From Bacteroides sp. (GTDB taxonomy: Bacteria > Bacteroidota > Bacteroidia > Bacteroidales > SM23-62), in contig JAUVKJ010000073.1 in assembly GCA_030592145.1 (NCBI GenBank), positions 1 to 7,652 of the forward strand: 7,652 nucleotides of DNA. Reading direction: 5' to 3'. The notes under the pieces were generated by a model. The model ran no database searches, was not told where the DNA came from, and was given only the letters and a program-made list of their open reading frames with translations. This document shows, in pieces, positions 1 to 6,553 of the stretch (positions are counted from its first letter, which is position 1; every line of letters begins with the position of its first letter). The translations under genes were made by a program, and so were the position numbers.

Positions 1-486
1 GTGATGTCCTGCGCCCTCATTGCTGAGACCGCCGCCTGGGCCCGGGAAGAGGGAAAATCACTGTATGAATTATTGCTCGACATCTACCTGGAATTCGGGT
101 TTTACCTTGAACAACTGACCTCTATATATAAAACCGGAAAGGAAGGCGCCGGGATCATTGCCAGTATGATGGAAAATTTCCGGAACTCTCCCCCCAATGA
201 ACTGGCAGGGTCTAAGGTGATCCTGGTTAACGATTATCTCGAAAGCAGCAGCCTGGACAGGCTGGGCGGAACCAAATCCCCCATCTCCCTCCCCAGATCA
301 AATGTTCTTCAGTATATCACCGAAGACCAGTCCAGGGTTTCCATACGCCCTTCGGGCACGGAGCCCAAAATAAAATTCTATTTCAGTGTCAGGGGATCCC
401 TCCGAAACAGGGAAAAATATGCAGAGGCAAGGCAGGAATTGGAAACCAGGATAGCTCAGATCAAAAAAGACCTGGGCATAGAATAA
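1..486 (+). CDS. Phospho-sugar mutase (phosphoglucomutase/phosphomannomutase, PGM2-like), C-terminal part only
   Basis: This is the last 161 codons of an alpha-D-phosphohexomutase, which moves phosphate between C1 and C6 of glucose or mannose through a phosphoserine in the cytoplasm. The reading frame is open from base 1, so the first GTG is most likely an internal valine and the true start lies outside the window. The family marker is the phosphate-binding loop RPSGTEPK at residues 116-123, followed by IKFYFSV, in the C-terminal domain 4. The earlier stretch (VMSCALIAETAAW, then LYELLLDIYLEFGFYLEQLT) matches the end of domain 3 in PGM2-like enzymes. These enzymes are usually around 550-600 residues, so roughly 400 residues, including the catalytic serine and metal loop, are missing. 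The family is near certain; glucose versus mannose preference cannot be told from this end. Confidence 0.93.
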   Translation: MMSCALIAETAAWAREEGKSLYELLLDIYLEFGFYLEQLTSIYKTGKEGAGIIASMMENFRNSPPNELAGSKVILVNDYLESSSLDRLGGTKSPISLPRSNVLQYITEDQSRVSIRPSGTEPKIKFYFSVRGSLRNREKYAEARQELETRIAQIKKDLGIE

Positions 487-508
487 CTCACATCGAAAAT
501 AAACAGCA

Positions 509-925
509 ATGAAATCATACAGAAAGGAATTATGGTATGAAGTAGCCCGGCGCAGGCAGCTGGTCAACATCACGCCTGAAGTAATGCAATGTCTTGCCGA
601 AAGTGAAATACAGGAAGGTCTCTGCCTGGTGAACGCTATGCACATCTCAGCCTCGGTTTTTATCAATGATGATGAATCCGGCCTTCATCATGATTTCGAG
701 GTCTGGCTGGAAAAACTGGCCCCCGAGAAACCCCATTCCCAGTACCGGCATAATGGCTTTGAGGATAATGCAGATGCGCATCTGAAAAGGACCATAATGG
801 GCAGGGAGGTAGTGGTGGCTGTCACCGGAGGAAGGCTCGATTTCGGTCCATGGGAACAGATCTTTTACGGTGAGTTCGACGGCATGAGGCGGAAGAGAGT
901 ACTTGTAAAGATCATCGGGGAATAA
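509..925 (+). CDS. yjbQ: YjbQ/UPF0047 family protein (annotated in databases as secondary thiamine-phosphate synthase enzyme)
   Basis: This complete protein of 138 residues has the usual length for the small YjbQ/UPF0047 family. The conserved pattern is intact: [14 protein letters not shown] at 44-57 with His45, [14 protein letters not shown] at 80-93 with His81 and His91 (the likely metal-site histidines), then a glycine-rich [16 protein letters not shown] at 110-125 and a basic [12 protein letters not shown] end. Some family members show weak thiamine-phosphate synthase activity in vivo, which is the source of the common product name; the physiological role is unsettled. The ATG at 509 follows the phosphohexomutase stop by 22 bp with an A-rich leader and no Shine-Dalgarno, so the two genes may share a transcript. 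I see no functional link between them. The residue set suggests an active protein. Confidence 0.93.
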   Translation: MKSYRKELWYEVARRRQLVNITPEVMQCLAESEIQEGLCLVNAMHISASVFINDDESGLHHDFEVWLEKLAPEKPHSQYRHNGFEDNADAHLKRTIMGREVVVAVTGGRLDFGPWEQIFYGEFDGMRRKRVLVKIIGE

Positions 926-949
926 TCCGGAGCATGCACATCCCTTCAA

Positions 950-2371
950 TTAATCCTCCCTGAAAAAACGATCGTTAAAATTCACCAGGTACACTCTTTT
1001 TGAAGCCCGTGTCACCGCTGTATAGAGCCAGCGGTAGTATTCCCTGTTGATCATTTCTTCAGTGATGTACCCCTGATCAACAAAAACAGCATCCCATTGT
1101 CCCCCCTGGGCTTTATGGCAAGTTACCGCATAGGCAAACTTGACCTGCAAAGCGTTGTAAAAAAGATGTTCCCGAACCTTTTCAAATTTTTTCTTCTTGC
1201 TTTTAATTTCCGGGAAATCCTCCAGGATATTGAAATACAGCTGCCGGTTCTCTTCAAACCCGAGGGAAGCGGATTCAAGCGTAATGGTATCCAGCATGAT
1301 CTTGACATCCAGTTCCCCTGACTTGTAATCCAGGAACCTGAGCGTCACGTCCGCAAAGCGGAAACCATATCTTTCCTGCCTTCCCCTGATATCGGTAATT
1401 TCCGCAATATCTCCGTTTGCAATAAAATCCATCTCCGGCTCATCCTGTGTCCAGAAATAGTTATTGCGAACCACCATCAGCATATCCCCGGGGGTGATCT
1501 CCCCCTCCCTCCAAAGGATCTTATTCCTGATCCCTTCATTGTATTGATTGGCCCGCTTGTTTGAGCGTGTAACCACGATGGTATTGGCCATATCAAACCG
1601 GCCGTAAGCGTCCGATATCTCATCGATCAGATCAGAACCATGGATACGACGGATATCATTCAAATCACCGATGCTGAACTGAGGCCAGTTCCGGGATCCC
1701 TTTCCGGCCTCTTTCCGGAGCCTGGTAGCATTTATAAGAATGCCTGATCCACGCGATTGCCGCACTACATCATCCAGGAATCCCTTGTAAACCGTCAGGT
1801 TATAAGTGGCAAGAACGTCGGGGTCTAGCGCTGGACTAACATCCAGTCCCACAGGTGGGAGCTGGGCCGTGTCGCCCAAAAGCACCAGTTTGCAACCCTC
1901 CTTGCTGTAAACGTACTCAATGAGATCATCCAGTAATTTTCCGGAAGCAAACACCTTGATTTCCTGCTCCTTATTGGCAATCATCGAAGCCTCATCGACG
2001 ATAAACAGGGTATTCGCCGTGAGGTTCCTGTCAAGTTCAAAGATCCCCAGCCCGTCTTTTGCCGATTTCTGCCTGTAAATCTTCTTATGCACTGTATAGG
2101 CAGGTTTACCTGTATAGGAGGACAATACTTTCGCAGCCCTCCCGGTAGGTGCAAGCAAAACATATTTTTGCCTGAATCTTTCAAGGGTCATTACCAGGGA
2201 ACGCACCATGGTGGTCTTACCGGTTCCGGCATATCCATTCACAAGCAATACATCCATATCGTTTCCGGGGGTAATAAATCCGGCCAGGAGTTTTATCAAT
2301 TCTTCCTGCGAACGTGTGGGCTCGTAGTCCAGGTTTTCTCTCAACAGATCAGTAATATGGTTTTTTAGCAC
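950..2371 (-). CDS. RecD/Dda-like SF1B ATP-dependent DNA helicase
   Basis: This is a 473-residue superfamily 1B helicase that would use ATP to translocate along single-stranded DNA. The motifs appear in order: a T-R-S-Q Q-motif at 19-22, Walker A GYAGTGKTT at 46-54, motif Ia APTGRAAKVL at 74-83, Walker B IVDEASM at 124-130, motif III GDTAQLPPVG at 166-175, VVRQ at 202-205, motif V AYAVTCHKAQGGQWDAV at 413-429 and motif VI YTAVTRASKRV at 450-460. Residues around 290-400 fit the SH3-like insertion of RecD/Dda proteins. It is shorter than E. coli RecD or RecD2, and no recB or recC is present, so it is a standalone type common in Bacteroidota. The start is GTG at 2369-2371: an in-frame TAA lies at 2384-2386, and the next methionine (residue 39) would remove the Q-motif. 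Its cellular role, in repair or replication, is inferred. Confidence 0.93.
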   Translation of the reverse strand: MLKNHITDLLRENLDYEPTRSQEELIKLLAGFITPGNDMDVLLVNGYAGTGKTTMVRSLVMTLERFRQKYVLLAPTGRAAKVLSSYTGKPAYTVHKKIYRQKSAKDGLGIFELDRNLTANTLFIVDEASMIANKEQEIKVFASGKLLDDLIEYVYSKEGCKLVLLGDTAQLPPVGLDVSPALDPDVLATYNLTVYKGFLDDVVRQSRGSGILINATRLRKEAGKGSRNWPQFSIGDLNDIRRIHGSDLIDEISDAYGRFDMANTIVVTRSNKRANQYNEGIRNKILWREGEITPGDMLMVVRNNYFWTQDEPEMDFIANGDIAEITDIRGRQERYGFRFADVTLRFLDYKSGELDVKIMLDTITLESASLGFEENRQLYFNILEDFPEIKSKKKKFEKVREHLFYNALQVKFAYAVTCHKAQGGQWDAVFVDQGYITEEMINREYYRWLYTAVTRASKRVYLVNFNDRFFRED

Positions 2372-2459
2372 AGATTGGAAGAATTAAGAGAATTAGATTT
2401 TAAATTTAATTTTTTATATTAATTTTGAACCTGAACTAAACCAAATCTTTCCTGCAAAC
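2372..2459. promoter_or_regulatory. AT-rich divergent intergenic region
   Basis: This 88-bp spacer separates the divergently transcribed helicase and membrane-protein genes, so it should hold promoters for both strands. Its middle (about 2391-2427) is almost entirely A/T, unlike the flanking genes. A good forward -7 element is visible and listed separately. On the reverse strand I found only poor matches, such as TAATATAA near 2413-2420 preceded by a TTTG near 2442-2445, so the helicase promoter is not assigned. Confidence 0.55.
2420..2427 (+). promoter_or_regulatory. Bacteroidota-type -7 promoter element (TAATTTTG)
   Basis: TAATTTTG matches the Bacteroidota sigma-ABfr -7 consensus TAnnTTTG exactly. 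Transcription would start near 2433-2436, leaving a leader of about 25 nt before the ATG at 2460. The -33 TTG element expected about 20 bp upstream is not clear; only TTTT at 2398-2401 is there. It would drive the membrane protein, DUF3822 and rsmD genes. Confidence 0.5.
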
Positions 2460-3098
2460 ATGAAAACAGTTATTCAGGTAGTATTACTGGTGGCCATTAT
2501 TATTCTGGGGTATCTCCTCTGGGAAAGTATCCAGAAACCCATTCGCTTCAATAAGGAAAAGGACAGAAGAGAAGTGGCTACCATCCAGCGATTGAAAGAT
2601 ATACGTAAAGCCCAGGTTGCTTTCAGGGCAGAACACAAACGTTTCACTGCCGATTTCGACACCCTGATCAATTTTCTGAAAACCGATTCATTCAGGGTGG
2701 TGCAGGCTATCGGATCAGTACCTGATTCGATGATTGAGGAACTGGGGAGAAAAAAGGCTGAGATCCAGGCATTGAAGGACGGTCTGATCACCCGTGACAC
2801 CATTAAAATGAGTGTTAAGGACTCACTTTTCACTGCCAGCTATTACATTGATTCGCTCAGGTATGCACCCTTCACAACCGGATTTGAATTCGAGATGGGT
2901 GCAGGCATTCTTCTAACCGGATCAAAGGTCAAGATCAATGTCTTTGAGGCCAAAGTTCCCTATGATGTGCTTCTTGCGGGACTTGACCGTCAGCTGATCA
3001 TTAATTACAAGGAAACCCGGGAGACAATTACAGGTTACCCGGGTTTGAAAGTTGGCTCCCTCGAAGAAGCTACCAATAATGCCGGTAACTGGGAGTAA
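2460..3098 (+). CDS. Conserved hypothetical one-pass membrane protein with pseudopilin-like N-terminal half
   Basis: I do not recognise a named family for this 212-residue protein. One hydrophobic segment at about residues 4-20 (VIQVVLLVAIIILGYLL) begins almost at the initiator Met with one Lys before it, so it looks like a signal anchor with the rest outside the cytoplasm. It is followed by a charged helical stretch and the pattern RLKDIRKAQVAFRAEHKRF at 44-62, then DFDTLINFL at 65-73. That pattern resembles the helix-to-loop region of GspG-type pseudopilins (an IRxA..AY...G.Y motif followed by a 'dL..L' turn), but there is no prepilin peptidase site before the hydrophobic segment. The C-terminal half is beta-rich and ends NNAGNWE. 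The next gene starts 10 bp after its stop, so it probably shares an operon with the DUF3822 and rsmD genes. The gene call is firm; the pilin resemblance is inference. Confidence 0.85.
   Translation: MKTVIQVVLLVAIIILGYLLWESIQKPIRFNKEKDRREVATIQRLKDIRKAQVAFRAEHKRFTADFDTLINFLKTDSFRVVQAIGSVPDSMIEELGRKKAEIQALKDGLITRDTIKMSVKDSLFTASYYIDSLRYAPFTTGFEFEMGAGILLTGSKVKINVFEAKVPYDVLLAGLDRQLIINYKETRETITGYPGLKVGSLEEATNNAGNWE
3013..3046 (+). repeat. Perfect 9-bp inverted repeat inside the membrane-protein gene
   Basis: AAACCCGGG at 3013-3021 is exactly reverse-complementary to CCCGGGTTT at 3038-3046, with a 16-base loop between. It lies near the 3' end of the coding region, about 63 bases before the next start codon. 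A hairpin in the mRNA is possible. There is no T-run after it, so it is not an intrinsic terminator. It may be a chance result of coding sequence. Confidence 0.5.
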
Positions 3099-3108
3099 AC
3101 CATCCGGT

Positions 3109-3957
3109 ATGCTTCAATTTGAGCTTCTTGATGAAACATTAGACATAAACAATACTCCATCCTACCACCTGTCCATCCAGTCCACCCTGGATGGATTTTT
3201 ATTTGCCATTCTTGATCCTGCCGGGTTGAAATACCTGTGTCTGAAAAGATACAGGTTTGATAGAACTGCCAACCCGGACCAGCAGTATGACCTGATTAAA
3301 AAGATCCTGGAGCAGGACCCTTTTCTCCAGAGACCATATCAGGGTGTATCCTGCATCCATAATGACACCCGTTCAACCTTACTCCCCGCCGCCCTTTTCG
3401 ACAGGGACCATCTGAAGTTGTATTTTGAATTCAACCATATACTTAACGATCTGGATGAATTGCATTACAATTACCTTAAACAAGCAGATGCTTACCTTAT
3501 TTTCCCGGTTTACTCCGATATTGCAAACCTCTACCTTAAAACCTGGCTGAATACAGGATTTTTCCACCAGGCAACTCCCCTTATCGATGCCCTGATGTCA
3601 GGTGAAAATGAAACGGGCATACTGGCAGGGATCAATTTCAATGAAGATCATTTCGATATCATTGTCAAAAAGAACAGACAACTGAAATACCATAATAATT
3701 TCAGGTTCAGGAGCGAGGAAGACCTCATTTATTTCATTCTTTTTGTATTCGATAAACTGGGACTTGACCAGGATATTACACCGGTCATTCTCTCGGGTGA
3801 AATAGATAAATTCTCAGACCGGCCCTCCCTGTTGAAAAGGTACTTCAGGAACCTGACTTACCAGCCTGCACCGCCAGGGTTCAGGTACCCTCCTGCCTTT
3901 CATAAGATACAGGAACATTCCTTGCTGAGCCTGTTACGATTATACCATTGCGAATAA
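3109..3957 (+). CDS. DUF3822 family protein, possible actin-like (ASKHA) fold
   Basis: This is a 282-residue soluble protein that fits the Bacteroidota-restricted DUF3822 family; no biochemical function is known to me. I chose the ATG at 3109, 10 bp after the upstream stop, because the family begins with a pattern like LLDETLDINNTPSYHLSIQ (residues 6-24). In-frame starts at 3052 (TTG) and 3079 (ATG) lie inside the previous gene. The pattern suggests two related halves: beta strands HLSIQSTLDGFLFAIL at 20-35, and GILAGINFNEDHFDIIV at 170-186 followed by a helix and VILSGEID at 226-233. This strand-turn-strand-helix-'LSGE' order resembles the actin-like domains of GspL and PilM, but no canonical DxG phosphate loop is visible in the first half, so nucleotide binding is doubtful. 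Its 3' end overlaps rsmD by 10 bases. Confidence 0.85.
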   Translation: MLQFELLDETLDINNTPSYHLSIQSTLDGFLFAILDPAGLKYLCLKRYRFDRTANPDQQYDLIKKILEQDPFLQRPYQGVSCIHNDTRSTLLPAALFDRDHLKLYFEFNHILNDLDELHYNYLKQADAYLIFPVYSDIANLYLKTWLNTGFFHQATPLIDALMSGENETGILAGINFNEDHFDIIVKKNRQLKYHNNFRFRSEEDLIYFILFVFDKLGLDQDITPVILSGEIDKFSDRPSLLKRYFRNLTYQPAPPGFRYPPAFHKIQEHSLLSLLRLYHCE

Positions 3958-4478
3958 TCAGCGGAACATACAAGGGACGGCATATACCCGTGCCCTCCTC
4001 ATTCAGGGCCAGGCCAACGACCGACTTCTCCCGGGAAGGCTTATTCAATGTCCTTGCGAACATTTATGATTTTGACGGGCTTTCAGTACTTGACCTGTTT
4101 GCCGGAACCGGGAGTATAGGTTTTGAGTTTGCATCACGCGGAGCCGCGGAGGTTGACATGATTGAAATTGACAGCAGGACAACCCGGTTTCTTCAACGAA
4201 CCATCAGAAACCTTGGCATGAAAAATGTCAGGATTATCCGTTCAGATGCCATGAAATTCATCAAACACAGTCACACCCGGTACGATATTGTTTTTGCAGA
4301 TCCACCCTATGACCTGGAAATCATTCCGGAGATCCCAGGCCGGGTGCTCGAAGCCGGTATTCTCGTCGATGAAGGCTGGTTCATCCTGGAGCACGGAAAA
4401 AATAATTCTTTCAGCACCCACCCTCGTTTTCTCGAACTGAGAAAATACGGGAGCGTCCACTTTTCCATCTTCGGCTGA
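3948..4478 (+). CDS. rsmD: 16S rRNA (guanine(966)-N2)-methyltransferase RsmD
   Basis: RsmD uses S-adenosylmethionine to methylate N2 of G966 in 16S rRNA of the small subunit. At 176 residues it has normal length. The signatures are RIISGTYKGR at 2-11, RPTTDFSREGLFNVL at 22-36, the SAM-binding motif I VLDLFAGTGSIGFEFASRG at 47-65, the acidic strand MIEID at 71-75, the catalytic motif DPPY at 118-121 and a C-terminal ILEHGK. The start is TTG at 3948-3950, because RIISG follows at once as in the family and no ATG precedes it in frame near the right place. It overlaps the DUF3822 gene by 10 bases, so translation is probably coupled to it. RsmD next to DUF3822 is, to my knowledge, a recurring Bacteroidota arrangement. 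Confidence 0.95.
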   Translation: MRIISGTYKGRHIPVPSSFRARPTTDFSREGLFNVLANIYDFDGLSVLDLFAGTGSIGFEFASRGAAEVDMIEIDSRTTRFLQRTIRNLGMKNVRIIRSDAMKFIKHSHTRYDIVFADPPYDLEIIPEIPGRVLEAGILVDEGWFILEHGKNNSFSTHPRFLELRKYGSVHFSIFG

Positions 4479-4522
4479 TCCATTACAGAATTAACAATAC
4501 CTCCTTACTCCGGGTTTTTTGT

Positions 4523-4530
4523 TATCTTGA
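4523..4530 (+). promoter_or_regulatory. Possible -7 promoter element before the aldo/keto reductase gene
   Basis: TATCTTGA in the 78-bp spacer after rsmD is close to the Bacteroidota -7 consensus TAnnTTTG but lacks one T of the run. It sits 26 bp before the ATG at 4557, a normal distance for this phylum. No clear -33 TTG lies upstream. It would drive the reductase and TIM-barrel genes. Confidence 0.3.
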
Positions 4531-4556
4531 CTCCATAAAACCACAAATCCGGCATT

Positions 4557-5624
4557 ATGAAATCCAAAAAAAAATTGAACCGCAGAAGATTCCTGGGCAC
4601 CAGCATGGCCGGAGCCGTCGGCCTGGGTATGGTTTCCCAGACTGTAAATGCTTCTGATACAGCACCCGCCATGCCAAACCCTCCTGAAAAGGACCTGCCT
4701 TTTAATCCCAGGACCTTTGCCTCCATGCCCACCAATGCCCTGGGAAAAACCGGGTATAAGGTGGGTGTTTTCAGCCTGGGCGGACAGGCCACCATTGAGA
4801 TTAAAGGAATGGAAAAAGAATCCGAAAAGATTATTAATCGTGCTATCGATCTGGGTGTCAACTATATAGATACAGCTGCCAGTTATGGAAAGGGACTCAG
4901 CCAGGAAAATATTGGAAGGGTACTGAAAACAAGACACAAGGAAGTCTGGATCTCCTCCAAAACTCATGACAGGACCTATGACGGCTCCATGCGTCTTCTG
5001 GAGCAGAGTCTCAAGAGCCTTCAGACCGATCATCTTGATCTGTGGCAGTTGCACAATATCAGGACACAGGAACAGGTCGATCGGATATTTGCCGACGATG
5101 GGGCCATTAATGCCCTGGAGAAAGCAAAATCAGAAGGAATGGTAAAACATCTTGGGATCACGGGACACTATGAGCCTATGATTCTTCTGCAATGCATTGA
5201 GAGGTATGATTTTGATACCATCCTTATGGCCATAAACGGTGCGGATGTACATTACCTGAGCTTCAAGAACTACCTGCTTCCAAAGGTACTTGAAAAAGGA
5301 ATGGGGATCATTTCTATGAAAGTTGCCACCCGCGGGAGAATGCTGTCGACCTGGACTCCTCCGCCACTTGAGGAACAGCCCCGGAGATTGGCTACAAAAC
5401 TGCCCGGAGCGCTGACCATCAAAGAAGCCCTCGAATACAATATGAGTCTGCCAGTTAGCACGACCATCGTAGGTGTTGATAACCTGGCACAGATCGAAGA
5501 AAACGTAAAGATTGCATCTGAATTTTCACCTTTGAGCCCTGATGAAATAGCCGCAATCGAATACAAGTGCCTGCCGATCGTACGCCAGGGACTCTATTTC
5601 AGGCGCTGGGAGTTGGGTGCATAA
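4557..5624 (+). CDS. Tat-exported aldo/keto reductase
   Basis: This 355-residue NAD(P)H-dependent oxidoreductase of the aldo/keto reductase superfamily is fronted by a twin-arginine signal peptide. Residues 8-14 (NRRRFLG) give the Tat motif, a glycine/alanine-rich hydrophobic stretch runs to about residue 30, and VNA|S at 30-33 is a likely cleavage site. The catalytic tetrad is complete: Asp105 and Tyr110 in YIDTAASYG, Lys135 in WISSKTHD and His166 in LWQLHN. The cofactor phosphate-binding region is TTIVGVDNLAQIEENV at 302-317. Tat export of a folded, cofactor-loaded enzyme to the periplasm would explain how it could work there; that is inference. It sits 16 bp before a TIM-barrel sugar isomerase-like gene, which suggests a role in sugar or polyol oxidation-reduction. 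The substrate cannot be read from the sequence. Confidence 0.93.
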   Translation: MKSKKKLNRRRFLGTSMAGAVGLGMVSQTVNASDTAPAMPNPPEKDLPFNPRTFASMPTNALGKTGYKVGVFSLGGQATIEIKGMEKESEKIINRAIDLGVNYIDTAASYGKGLSQENIGRVLKTRHKEVWISSKTHDRTYDGSMRLLEQSLKSLQTDHLDLWQLHNIRTQEQVDRIFADDGAINALEKAKSEGMVKHLGITGHYEPMILLQCIERYDFDTILMAINGADVHYLSFKNYLLPKVLEKGMGIISMKVATRGRMLSTWTPPPLEEQPRRLATKLPGALTIKEALEYNMSLPVSTTIVGVDNLAQIEENVKIASEFSPLSPDEIAAIEYKCLPIVRQGLYFRRWELGA

Positions 5625-5640
5625 CCAATCGTAAAATAAC

Positions 5641-6495
5641 ATGAAGGTATCCGATCAGTTTCCGGGCATCAAACTCGGATTTTCTACTCAAAATTTCTTA
5701 AATGCCATGCCCTTAGGCGTAGGCAACCTGAAAGAAATTCTTGATTTTGCCTCTGCTGAAGGCTATGCATTTATCGAGTTACGGGACCCATCGGCGGAAC
5801 TCGGCGAAAAAGACTGCCGGCTTATTTCAGCCTATGCAAAAGAGAAGAATGTCGAAATCATTTACGAGATTCACAAGGACCTGTTCGATCCTGATTTTCG
5901 TGAAGTATTTGACCGGGCTGTCCGCAATACGGCTGTCTTCGGCAAACCGGGTCTCCTCAGGTCCATCCTGTCCTGGTCGGAATTTTCCGCTGATCAAAAC
6001 AAGGCCGGCTGGACCCGGGAAGAACTTGACTACATAACTTCACTTGCAGATTCCTGTGCCGGAGTTGCAAAAGAGCAGGGAGTTCAGTTCATACTTGAGA
6101 ACATCGTTGAACCCTGGTTTGGTATGGACGAGGTCATGGGACTGGACAATTTCTTTGCAGGAACATCGCTGGTCGGGTTTCAGTTCGATACAGCCAATCC
6201 CTTCCTGCCTTCCTGCAGGAGAGTTGCCGATCCCGAAGCAGTGGCTGAATACCTGGGAACCATCCCCGGACGATGGTTCACAACCCACCTTAAGTGCGGT
6301 GCGGAAGGAGCTTTCCAACCCGTCCTGATGGACAACCCCCTCCCCTTTAAAAAGGTGTTTAAGCTGATGTCAGACAACAAGGTCAAATACGCTGCCTTTG
6401 AGCTACTGGCTGTAGACAGCAAGGAGGAATGTTTTGAGAACCACCGAAAAAGCATTGAGTATCTTGCAAACTCAGGAATTGTTGAAGTAAATTAG
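5641..6495 (+). CDS. Xylose isomerase-like TIM-barrel protein (sugar phosphate isomerase/epimerase family)
   Basis: This 284-residue protein belongs to the AP-endonuclease-2/xylose isomerase-like TIM-barrel family, whose members isomerise or epimerise sugars with a divalent metal. Barrel strands carry the expected charged ends: FIELRD at 44-49, IIYEIHKD at 73-80, FILENI at 150-155, GFQFDTANPF at 179-188, THLKCG at 215-220 and AAFELLAVDS at 251-260. Glu153, Asp183, His216 and Glu254 are the likely metal ligands by comparison with tagatose 3-epimerase-type enzymes. There is no signal peptide, so it should be cytoplasmic, unlike the reductase just upstream. The 16-bp spacing and same strand argue for one transcript with that reductase. 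Exact substrate is unknown; DNA endonuclease activity is unlikely given the short sugar-isomerase-like form. Confidence 0.88.
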   Translation: MKVSDQFPGIKLGFSTQNFLNAMPLGVGNLKEILDFASAEGYAFIELRDPSAELGEKDCRLISAYAKEKNVEIIYEIHKDLFDPDFREVFDRAVRNTAVFGKPGLLRSILSWSEFSADQNKAGWTREELDYITSLADSCAGVAKEQGVQFILENIVEPWFGMDEVMGLDNFFAGTSLVGFQFDTANPFLPSCRRVADPEAVAEYLGTIPGRWFTTHLKCGAEGAFQPVLMDNPLPFKKVFKLMSDNKVKYAAFELLAVDSKEECFENHRKSIEYLANSGIVEVN

Positions 6496-6553
6496 TTTGT
6501 GTTCCTGACTGCCACAAATCCCAACCAGAATAATTGAATCCCTTCGTCGAGCA

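Noticed and set aside
298..949. Two minus-strand open frames (298-666 and 647-949) opposite the phosphohexomutase end and yjbQ.
   Set aside because: They overlap two firmly identified genes, are rich in Cys and Phe as expected for out-of-frame reading, and show no family pattern.
926..949. Possible bidirectional terminator between the convergent yjbQ and helicase genes.
   Set aside because: The 24-bp gap shows no inverted repeat of useful length and no T-run on either strand.
950..2371. Helicase as part of a new defence or mobile-element system.
   Set aside because: No nuclease, methylase, toxin or phage gene is adjacent; standalone RecD-like helicases of this size are common in Bacteroidota, and neighbours are housekeeping genes.
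4493..4523. Possible terminator after rsmD ending in a six-T run (4515-4520).
   Set aside because: Only AACAA/TTGTT and a 3-bp ACC/GGT pairing could form, with large mismatched gaps; no stable stem precedes the T-run.
4491..5054. A 187-codon open frame on the minus strand, opposite the Tat-signal reductase.
   Set aside because: It lies antisense to a gene with clear catalytic motifs, its translation is low-complexity with no recognisable motif, and it lacks a plausible promoter.
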